From NCBI GenBank assembly GCA_002450985.1, contig DKBA01000173.1, positions 1 to 12,010 of the forward strand: 12,010 nt of DNA, read 5' to 3'. The DNA is from Acidimicrobiia bacterium UBA6912 (GTDB taxonomy: Bacteria > Actinomycetota > Acidimicrobiia > Spongiisociales > UBA5794). Positions 5,168 through 12,010 of this stretch are shown here, in pieces. The notes under the pieces were generated by a model. That model was not told the DNA's origin and ran no database searches. It saw nothing but the letters and a program-made list of their open reading frames with translations. Both the position numbers and the translations under genes were made by a program. How positions within the stretch are numbered: position 1 is the first letter of the stretch; each line of letters begins with the position of its first letter.

Positions 5168-6838
5168 ATGAACCGGTTCGACCCCGACGACTCGTCCGCG
5201 GGACCCGCGGTCGAGCCGACCCACACGGCGCTACTCACCCTCCACGAGCTGGCCGGGACCTACGACGGCGTCGGGGAGATCCCGAGCTTCGGCCGCCCCG
5301 GCGTGGCGGAGGCGCTCTCGACGCTGGCGGTCGCTCCCCAGCACGAGGCGTCGCTGGGCCTCAAGCTCGACACCCTCGTGGCGCTGGCCCGCGCCGGCTT
5401 TCCCGACTACGAGCGGTCCGAGCAGGCGTATCTGCAGCTCGGTGAGGCGATCGGCGTCGCGTACGGTGTCGACGCCGACCAGGTGCTGTCCGATGCGAAG
5501 GCGGTCGCCCTCGGGGATGCAGCCATCGCCGAGACCACGACGGGAGCGGCGCTCCCGCACCATGCGACGGCGTTCGTCGGACAGGACGTGTGCGACATCC
5601 GTGAGGTCACGGTCGATGGCATTCCTGCGGTGTGGATCTTCTCCGAGTTCGAGACGGACGCACCCTTCGCCGGGGTCGCCGGCTGGGTCCGCCCGGAGAA
5701 TTGGCCGAAGCGCGGTCCCGCCATGTTCAAGGGAATGCACGTCGTCGGCGATCAGCCCACCGAGATCGCGGGACACGGCTACACGGACCACTGGCACGGC
5801 GTGTACCTCGAAGACGTTCAGCTCGTCGAGCGGCTGAAGACGCTGCTGCACTGCGACTACTACGAGGACGCCGCCGTGGCGACCGGCGTCACCTACCGGC
5901 TGGACTTCAGCGTCGGAAACAAGCTCACCGTGGACCGCGGCTTCCTGCTCGCCGAAGACCTCGGACCGGTGCGGCGGGTCAAGGCCCTCAAGATCGTGGC
6001 GTTCACCGACACGAAGTGGAACGAGGTCGCCAAGCTGGTGTGCCCGTTCTGGACGGACTTCGTCCGTCAGGCCGCCGAGGGCGGCACGTCGTCGTCGCCA
6101 CGCAGGCCCGGTGCCGAACCTGCTCCCACCGGAGAGGGCGAAGGCCGTGGCGGCGGCTCCCGTATCGACGACCGCGGGCTCACCGACCTGTGGACCGCGT
6201 GGATCGACTTCGTCGGTGAGGCGGCGAAGGCGTACGCGGCGATGGCAGGCGGCGCAACCGGCAAGATGCTCGCCGGCTCCTACGGCCGGCAGGATCTCGT
6301 CGACGACGGCACCGCGTACTGGCGGCAGCTCGCCAAGGACTGGGCGCAGGCGTGGGCGTACGGCGCCGAGATGATGACGGCGATGGCCAAGGAAGGGCTG
6401 GTGACGCCGCGGCCACCGGGGGCGGAGGACGAGACCGGTTCACGCTTCCCGCCGTTCGTCCCTCCGGGCGGGGCGGGCCCGTCCGCGGCGGCGTCCCCGG
6501 CAGGGGGACCCACAGCAGCTGCGGTGGGTGCGCCGTCGGTCGGTCCCCGGGCCGCAGGTGGCACCGTCGAGAGCGTCACCGTGCCCATCCCCGGACTCGC
6601 GCCCGGCAGCTCGGTGGGCTGCACCGACCTCACCGGGATCGAGGCCGGAGCGCCGGTCATACCGAGCGCCGCCATCACCGTGAGCGTCGTGGAGATCGCC
6701 CCGCAGCGGCGGGCGGCGCGGCTCTCGGCGGACGTGAGCGGCGCCGCCCCCGGTCTGTACACGGGCGAGATCCTCGTCGACGCCGGGGGTCGGATCCCCG
6801 TCGCGTTCTACGTGAGCCGGGCGCGCATGGCGCCATGA
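5168..6838 (+). CDS. Multidomain protein of unknown function: SRPBCC-like domain, phasin-like helical segment and C-terminal beta domain
   Basis: I do not recognise a named family for this 556-residue protein. Residues about 20-110 look mostly helical. Residues about 125-305 alternate predicted strands and helices and contain a WVRPENWPKRGP stretch and a Trp/His-rich HGYTDHWHGVYLED stretch, resembling SRPBCC/START-type hydrophobic-ligand pockets. After a Gly/Ser/Pro linker, residues about 338-412 (LWTAWIDFVGEAAKAY, YWRQLAKDWAQAW) form aromatic amphipathic helices like those of phasins or PHA-synthase partners. A Pro/Ala/Gly linker (420-465) leads to a C-terminal beta-rich domain (465-556) with an APGLYTGEILVDAGG motif seen in Ig-like modules. 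There is no signal peptide and no transmembrane helix. It leads the operon and overlaps the cyclase gene by ATGA. A role in binding a lipid or polyester surface is an inference from the helical part only. Confidence 0.82.
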   Translation: MNRFDPDDSSAGPAVEPTHTALLTLHELAGTYDGVGEIPSFGRPGVAEALSTLAVAPQHEASLGLKLDTLVALARAGFPDYERSEQAYLQLGEAIGVAYGVDADQVLSDAKAVALGDAAIAETTTGAALPHHATAFVGQDVCDIREVTVDGIPAVWIFSEFETDAPFAGVAGWVRPENWPKRGPAMFKGMHVVGDQPTEIAGHGYTDHWHGVYLEDVQLVERLKTLLHCDYYEDAAVATGVTYRLDFSVGNKLTVDRGFLLAEDLGPVRRVKALKIVAFTDTKWNEVAKLVCPFWTDFVRQAAEGGTSSSPRRPGAEPAPTGEGEGRGGGSRIDDRGLTDLWTAWIDFVGEAAKAYAAMAGGATGKMLAGSYGRQDLVDDGTAYWRQLAKDWAQAWAYGAEMMTAMAKEGLVTPRPPGAEDETGSRFPPFVPPGGAGPSAAASPAGGPTAAAVGAPSVGPRAAGGTVESVTVPIPGLAPGSSVGCTDLTGIEAGAPVIPSAAITVSVVEIAPQRRAARLSADVSGAAPGLYTGEILVDAGGRIPVAFYVSRARMAP

Positions 6839-9800
6839 CCACCACGCCCGGCTCGGCCGAGACCCGCCTCGCCGCGCTCATGGGCCGGCTGCTCGCCGCC
6901 GCCGAAGCGGCAGCGCGCGCCGGCGATCTCGACACCGCCCGGGCCACGGCAGAGGACGTCCGCACGGTCGATCCGGACAACGAGCGGGCTGCGCAGATCA
7001 TCGCAATGGTGATCGCGGCACAGCGAGCACCCGTCGGAGAGCGTGCGCTGATGACGTTGATGTTCGCGGATCTCGTCGACTCCACGGCGCTCGCCGAGCA
7101 GCTCGAACCGGAGGCGATGCGTGACATCTTCTCCCGCTACCGGCAAGAAGCCCACTCGGCGGTCGAGCGCTACGGCGGTCACGTGGTCCAGTATCTCGGG
7201 GACGGGATCGTTGCCGGCTTCGGCTATCCGCAGGCCCACGAGGACGACGCGAGGCGGTGTGTGCTCGCCGGGCTCGACCTCGCCCGCCGCGTGCTCGAGG
7301 CGGGTCCGGCGCTCGCCGCGGCGCACGGAATCGCCCCGCAGGTCCGCATCGGCGTTCACAGCGGACGTGTGGTCATCGCCGACCTGGGGTCGGGGTCGGC
7401 ACGAGAGCACGATTCGATCGTCGGGGCCGCGGCGAACCTCGCCGCACGCATCCAGTCCGTCGCCGAGCCGGGCGTGGTGGCGATCAGCGACGTCACCCAC
7501 TCACTGGTGGAGGCCGACTTCGAGACCCGGTCGCTCGGTATCCACAGCCTGAAGGGTGTGTCGCGCGGCGTCGAGGTCTTCGCCGTCGAGCGGGCGCGCG
7601 CGGTGATCGATCGGCTCGATGCCGGTCGCTACCGACTCGCCGCGATGGTGGGGAGGGACGACGCGGAGCAGCGCCTGGTGCAGGCGTGGCAGCAGGTTCA
7701 GGACGCCGCACCGGCCCCCGATGCGCCCGGCGTCGCCCTGCTCGTCACCGGCGATGCCGGCATCGGCAAGACCCGTCTGGTCGCAGATCTCCGCCGCCAT
7801 GTCGCCCGAAGCGCCGGCGACACGCTCGCCACCGGGTGCGCCGCCTACTACGCCAACGTGTCGCTGTGGCCCATCGAGCGCCTCATGGAGCGTGCGCTCG
7901 ACCTCCCCACGGACCTCCGCTCCGGACGTCTCGACGCCTTGGTCGAGCACGTCGCCGGGCTCGACATGAACGTGGCTCGGGCAGTGCCGATGCTCGCCCC
8001 GCTGCTCGGCGTCGCCGACCACGACCGCTACCCCGAGCCGCGACTCGATGCCGGCGCGCTTCGCCAGGAGCGCCTCGGGTGTCTGCTGGACTGGCTCACC
8101 CGGCTGGCGGCGGCCACGCCTCGCCTGCTCGTGGTGGAGGACCTCCACTGGAGCGATCCGACGACCCTCGAGCTGCTCGGCAGGATCGTCGCTGCGCCGC
8201 CGCACGGTTTGCTGACCGTCATGACCAGCCGCACCGCCGAGGCGATCGAATGGGCCGGGGATGCGGAGCGGGTCGCGCTCGAGCGTCTCGCGGAGGCAGA
8301 CGTCGCCGCTCTCGTCGACGACCTCGCCGCCGGGCACGAGCTCGATCCGGCGACGCGCACCTCGATCATCGCTCGCGCCGAGGGTATCCCGCTGTTCGCC
8401 GAGGAGCTCGCCCGATCGGCGCTGGAAGCCGGAGACGAGCCGCTGCCGATGCGTCTCCAGGAGCTGATGACGGGGAGGCTCAAGGCCCCCAGCGTCGACC
8501 TGCGCCTCGCCCAGGTGGCGGCGACCATCGGCGGCACGTTCACGACAGGGACCGTCGCGGCCGTCATCGACGACCCCGAGCACGCCGGGACCGGTCTCGC
8601 CGCCCTGGCCGCTGCTGGCATCATCGAGCCGGACGGAGAACCGGGGTCGGGTGCGTTCCACTTCCGGCATGCGCTGTTGCGGGATGCCGCCTACGAGACG
8701 CAGGTGCTCGACGTCCGCAGAAACACACACGCGCTCGTCGCCGGCGTGCTCGGCGCCGAGGGCGGCGAGCCGTCGCTGGTCGCCCATCACTTCGACCTCG
8801 CCGGGGATCCGGCACAGGCGATTCCCCACTACCTCGCCGCCGCCCAGGCCAACCAGGCGGCGGGCGCCCACGCCGAGGCGATCACCGTGATCTCACGCGC
8901 CATCGAGCTCATCGCCGAAATCGGAGAGGACGAGCAGCGCGACCTGACCGAGGTCACCGCCCGCATGATGCGTGTGCTCAGCGTCACGTCGACGCACGGC
9001 TATGCGGCGCCGGGCGTGCAGGACGACCAGCGAAGAGCCGAGGCGCTCACCGAGAAGCTGGGGGACCGGCCAGAGGTGACCTTCCCCGTGCTGATCGCGA
9101 TCTGGGCGTACTGGCTCACCAACGGGGATCTCGGCACGGCGGGCCACCTCGTCGGCCGCATGGTCCGGATGGTCGAGACCGACGCCCAAACGTGGTTCCG
9201 CCCCGAGGTCGAGACCTGCGCCGGCTTCCAGAGCCTGTTCGAGGGCGATCTCACCCAGGCGGCGTCGCATCTCGAGGAGGCGGTGGCGGGTTTCGGGGCG
9301 CGACCCGCCGGTGAGCTCGTCTCTCCGTTGTGGCCGATTCCGAACGATCCCTACGCAGTGACGGCGATCGCCCTCGCGTGCGTCGCCACCTTGCAGGGCG
9401 ACATTCCGCGGGCGTCGCAGTGGGAGGCGGATGCGATCGCCAGAGCCGAGGCCTGCGGCTTCCCCCAGGGGCCGTTCAGCCTTGCGTTCGTCAAGACCTA
9501 CATGGCGTGGAACCGGCGTGTCGTCGGCGACGGCGCCGCCGCCCAGGCGCTTGGGGCCGAGGTGATCGCCATCGGTCAGGAGTACGGCTATGCGTACTGG
9601 ATGGCGCTCGGTGCCATGTACCTGGCTGCCGCCGCCCCTGGGGAGCGGCCCGCTCCGGAGGCGTTGACGCAGTCGATCGCGGTTCTGCGCGCCATCGGCC
9701 ACGAGGCGTTCAACGCCTCGAGCCTCGGCTACCTCGCCGAGCTGTGGCAGGACGCAGGTGACGCGATGCAGGCCGCCGACGTCATCGCCGATGCGGTGCT

Positions 9801-10098
9801 CGTGGCGGAGAAGACCGGTGAGCGACTCCACCTTCCCGAGCTCCTGCGAATCCGGGCGACGCTGCACGCGGCGGATGCACCCGAGGAGGCGGCCGCCGAC
9901 CTCGACGAGGCCTTCGTCCTCGCCACCGAGCAGGCGGCCTGGCTGATCGCACTGCGCGCTGCAGTGGCCGCCGCCGAGCTCCCCGAGCGCGCGAGGCGCA
10001 TCGAGTGGAGGGCGACACTCGAGGCAGCGCTCGGGCGGCTGCCCGCCGGGGCGCAGCTCGCCGAGGTCGCCCGCGCCGCCGTCCTCCTCGCCCACTGA
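6835..10098 (+). CDS. Class III adenylate/guanylate cyclase-AAA ATPase-TPR-like signalling protein
   Basis: The 1087-residue cytoplasmic protein has a short helical N-terminus (1-65), a class III cyclase domain (about 70-255), a STAND/AAA ATPase domain (about 270-540) and a long helical-repeat region (about 545-1087). In the cyclase, metal ligands Asp79 (FADLVDST) and Asp123 (YLGDGIV) and the transition-state pair Asn201/Arg205 (NLAAR) are present. The positions of the Lys and Asp that read adenine in classical enzymes hold Gln119 and Ser194, as in many cyclases of this architecture, so the nucleotide used cannot be read. The ATPase has Walker A G306DAGIGKT313 and Walker B LLVVEDLHWSD (431-441). 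The ATG overlaps the previous stop as ATGA, so translation is coupled. It probably senses a signal through the repeats and ATPase and produces cyclic nucleotide; the signal is unknown. Confidence 0.93.
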   Translation: MTTTPGSAETRLAALMGRLLAAAEAAARAGDLDTARATAEDVRTVDPDNERAAQIIAMVIAAQRAPVGERALMTLMFADLVDSTALAEQLEPEAMRDIFSRYRQEAHSAVERYGGHVVQYLGDGIVAGFGYPQAHEDDARRCVLAGLDLARRVLEAGPALAAAHGIAPQVRIGVHSGRVVIADLGSGSAREHDSIVGAAANLAARIQSVAEPGVVAISDVTHSLVEADFETRSLGIHSLKGVSRGVEVFAVERARAVIDRLDAGRYRLAAMVGRDDAEQRLVQAWQQVQDAAPAPDAPGVALLVTGDAGIGKTRLVADLRRHVARSAGDTLATGCAAYYANVSLWPIERLMERALDLPTDLRSGRLDALVEHVAGLDMNVARAVPMLAPLLGVADHDRYPEPRLDAGALRQERLGCLLDWLTRLAAATPRLLVVEDLHWSDPTTLELLGRIVAAPPHGLLTVMTSRTAEAIEWAGDAERVALERLAEADVAALVDDLAAGHELDPATRTSIIARAEGIPLFAEELARSALEAGDEPLPMRLQELMTGRLKAPSVDLRLAQVAATIGGTFTTGTVAAVIDDPEHAGTGLAALAAAGIIEPDGEPGSGAFHFRHALLRDAAYETQVLDVRRNTHALVAGVLGAEGGEPSLVAHHFDLAGDPAQAIPHYLAAAQANQAAGAHAEAITVISRAIELIAEIGEDEQRDLTEVTARMMRVLSVTSTHGYAAPGVQDDQRRAEALTEKLGDRPEVTFPVLIAIWAYWLTNGDLGTAGHLVGRMVRMVETDAQTWFRPEVETCAGFQSLFEGDLTQAASHLEEAVAGFGARPAGELVSPLWPIPNDPYAVTAIALACVATLQGDIPRASQWEADAIARAEACGFPQGPFSLAFVKTYMAWNRRVVGDGAAAQALGAEVIAIGQEYGYAYWMALGAMYLAAAAPGERPAPEALTQSIAVLRAIGHEAFNASSLGYLAELWQDAGDAMQAADVIADAVLVAEKTGERLHLPELLRIRATLHAADAPEEAAADLDEAFVLATEQAAWLIALRAAVAAAELPERARRIEWRATLEAALGRLPAGAQLAEVARAAVLLAH

Positions 10099-10099
10099 C

Positions 10100-12010
10100 G
10101 TGGATCGACCCAAGGTCATCATCCTCGGCGGGGGAATGGCGGGCCTGGTGACCGCCTGGGAGTTGAGCCGTGGCGACTGGCGCCGGACGTACGGCTCACT
10201 CACCGTGTACCAGCGGGGGTGGCGGCTGGGCGGCAAGGGTGCGAGCAGCCGCGGTCCTCACGGCAGGATCGAGGAGCACGGGCTCCACGTCCTCCTCGGC
10301 TACTACGACGCCACCTTCCGGGTGCTGCGCGAGGTGTACGCCGAGCTCGACCGACCACGTACGGACCCCGAGTGCCCCATCCAGACATGGCGTGACGCCT
10401 TTGCGCCGTCGTCCGCCGTCGGGCTCGCCGAGATGCACGACGGGCGATGGGACACGTTCGTCACCCGGTTCACGACCAACGACGCTCTCCCGGGTGAGCC
10501 GGGTGCGGAGGATCGCGACCCGGCGCCGCTCGACGTCGCCGCCCGTGCCGTGCAACTGCTCCTCGACTTCCACCGCTCGCTCGGCGGCGACGGCGGCGGT
10601 GAGGTGCGCCTCAGCGCCTCGCCCCACCCACCGCCGGGTCGGGACGGCGCAGCGCTCCGGGGGGTGTGGCTGACCGGTCTCGCCGCCGCCCTCGAGGCGA
10701 TGCGGGTTGCCGCCGAGGCGGCCCGGGCCTTTGCCGCCTTCGGGCCGTTTGCGGCGTCGGCCGGCGACATGCTGCGCTCGGTCGCGGCCAGCTTCGCGGC
10801 CGCAGTGGACGAAGATGCTGCGGCGCGGCGGACCTGGCAGCTCGTGGACCTCGTCGTCACCAACCTGCGCGGCATGCTGGTCGATGGGCTGCTCGCGGGA
10901 CCGGAGCGATATGCCTCCATCGACCACCTCGACTACCGCGACTGGCTGCGCCGCCACGGGGCCGCCGACGAGACCCTGGACGCTCCGATCGTGCGCGGGA
11001 TGTACGACCTCGTGTTCGCCTACGAGGACGGGGATCCCACGCGACCTCGCTTCAGCGCAGGGCTCGGTCTCCAGCTCGCCGGGCGCATGCTCTTCGACTT
11101 CAAAGGGGCGATCTTCTGGAAGATGCTCGCCGGCATGGGCGACGTGGTGATGGCCCCGCTCTACGAGGCGCTGCGCCGCCGCGGGGTCGAGTTCCGGTTC
11201 TTTCACCGCATCGACCGACTCCGCCCTTCCGACGACGGCGCATCGATCGCAGCCATCGAGATGGGAATCCAGGCCGGGGTGCGCGGTGGTCCCGGGGCGT
11301 ACGATCCGCTGATCCGCATCGGTGGTCTGCCGTGCTGGCCCGACGCCCCGCTCGCAGCGCAGCTCACCGGGCCGGCAGGGGACGATCTCGAGACCTTGTG
11401 GTCGCGCAGCGCCGACGTCGAGGCCATCGAGCTGCAGGCGGCGGAGGACTTCGATGTGGCCGTCTTCGCCATATCGATCGGCATGGTGCCGCACGTGTGT
11501 CCCGATCTGATCGCGGCGCAGCCGCGGTGGCGAACCATGGTCGAGCGGGTGCGCACCGTGCCCACCCAGTCGTTCCAGGTCTGGCTGGATCGCGATGATG
11601 CGGCCCTCGGCTGGCGGGGCGGGGCGGACGTGACGCTGAGTGGGTTCGTCGAGCCGTTCGACACCTGGGCGTCGATGAGTCACCTCCTGGAGCGGGAGCA
11701 GTGGCCACCGCCAGGGCCGAAGGGCGTCGCCTACTTCTGCAGCGTGCTCGACGACGACCCGCCCGTCGACGGTGCCGCGGCGGCGCAAGCCGCCGCGGCA
11801 CGGGTGCGGCAGAGCGCGATCCGCTTCCTCGACCACGACGCCGCCGTCTTGTGGCCGGCGGTCGCCGGCGAACACGGCTTCCGGTGGGATGCCCTCTGGG
11901 CCGATCCCGCCGTCAGCGTCGAGGGCGTCGACCGGTTCGACGCCCAGTACTGGCGAGCCAACGTGGACCCCTCCGACCGGTACGTGCAGTCGTTGCCCGG
12001 CTCCGGCGCC
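10100..12010 (+). CDS. Large FAD/NAD(P)-binding oxidoreductase (amine oxidase/phytoene desaturase-like), 3' end outside the window
   Basis: From a GTG at 10100 the frame stays open for 637 codons to the window edge, so the protein is partial. It opens directly with a Rossmann dinucleotide site (VIILGGGMAGLVTAWEL, Gly10-Gly15), followed by the GWRLGGKGAS motif (40-49) and E58EHGLHV64, the pattern of flavin amine oxidases, phytoene desaturases and their NAD(P)-binding-protein relatives. The middle part (about 185-265) is Ala-rich and helical. No signal peptide or obvious membrane helix is seen. Such enzymes oxidise, desaturate or isomerise hydrophobic or amine substrates; the substrate cannot be read here. 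The start has no ribosome binding site and lies one base after the cyclase stop, so translation is probably coupled. Earlier in-frame starts would put residues before the Rossmann strand and overlap the cyclase gene. Confidence 0.88.
   Translation, partial: MDRPKVIILGGGMAGLVTAWELSRGDWRRTYGSLTVYQRGWRLGGKGASSRGPHGRIEEHGLHVLLGYYDATFRVLREVYAELDRPRTDPECPIQTWRDAFAPSSAVGLAEMHDGRWDTFVTRFTTNDALPGEPGAEDRDPAPLDVAARAVQLLLDFHRSLGGDGGGEVRLSASPHPPPGRDGAALRGVWLTGLAAALEAMRVAAEAARAFAAFGPFAASAGDMLRSVAASFAAAVDEDAAARRTWQLVDLVVTNLRGMLVDGLLAGPERYASIDHLDYRDWLRRHGAADETLDAPIVRGMYDLVFAYEDGDPTRPRFSAGLGLQLAGRMLFDFKGAIFWKMLAGMGDVVMAPLYEALRRRGVEFRFFHRIDRLRPSDDGASIAAIEMGIQAGVRGGPGAYDPLIRIGGLPCWPDAPLAAQLTGPAGDDLETLWSRSADVEAIELQAAEDFDVAVFAISIGMVPHVCPDLIAAQPRWRTMVERVRTVPTQSFQVWLDRDDAALGWRGGADVTLSGFVEPFDTWASMSHLLEREQWPPPGPKGVAYFCSVLDDDPPVDGAAAAQAAAARVRQSAIRFLDHDAAVLWPAVAGEHGFRWDALWADPAVSVEGVDRFDAQYWRANVDPSDRYVQSLPGSGA

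Noticed and set aside
6352..6834. N-terminal extension of the cyclase frame back to 6352
   Set aside because: It overlaps the previous gene out of frame and is Arg/Gly-rich; the ATG at 6835 gives the typical ATGA coupling and a sensible N-terminus.
7257..9314. A 685-residue frame overlapping the cyclase gene, and the 456-residue minus frame at 7501-8871
   Set aside because: Arg-rich shadow translations; the cyclase, Walker A/B and helical-repeat motifs are all in the 6835-10098 frame.
10196..11875. A 559-residue minus-strand frame and plus frames at 10170-10673 and 10666-11598
   Set aside because: They overlap the uninterrupted plus-strand FAD oxidoreductase frame from 10100, which has a clear Rossmann motif; the others have no motifs.

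Overview
This is a high-GC chromosomal window with tightly packed genes, frequent GTG starts, GAGG-type ribosome binding sites and many long shadow reading frames. Together with the gene types this suggests an aerobic actinobacterium, perhaps of the Acidimicrobiia or Thermoleophilia type. That placement is an inference from style and gene content; no rRNA or other marker is present.

Left part (1-1965, minus strand): a quinol-oxidising electron-transfer operon. In transcription order it encodes an uncharacterised 4-helix membrane protein (1363-1965), a 2x[4Fe-4S] ferredoxin-type protein (913-1359), a cytochrome b6-type protein (48-830) and the first 12 codons of another gene leaving the window (1-38). 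The cytochrome b has all four haem-b histidines and a Cys at the place of the b6 haem-cn cysteine. No Rieske protein is visible.

Middle (1966-2210): a divergent control region with candidate -10 elements in both directions. On the plus strand follow a 659-residue fusion of a cbb3-oxidase CcoN-like membrane core with a CcoO-type cytochrome c (2172-4151), then a membrane-anchored monohaem cytochrome c (4156-5037). The central observation of the window is that the CcoN-like half keeps the fold landmarks but, by eye alignment, has lost all six haem/CuB histidines and the active-site tyrosine. It therefore should not reduce oxygen, while the fused CcoO cytochrome still has its CxxCH and axial Met. 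With the cytochrome b/ferredoxin operon next door, this looks like an electron-transfer complex that re-uses oxidase parts as a scaffold.

Right part (5038-12010, plus strand): a separate, translationally coupled operon of three genes. They are a multidomain protein with SRPBCC-like, phasin-like helical and beta-rich C-terminal parts (5168-6838), a 1087-residue class III nucleotide cyclase/AAA ATPase/TPR-like signalling protein overlapping it by ATGA (6835-10098), and a large FAD/NAD(P)-binding amine-oxidase/phytoene-desaturase-like oxidoreductase starting one base after the cyclase stop and still open at the window edge (10100-12010). What this operon does is unknown to me; its layout suggests a regulated oxidoreductase acting on a hydrophobic substrate.

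I see no tRNA, rRNA, CRISPR array, insertion sequence or attachment site.
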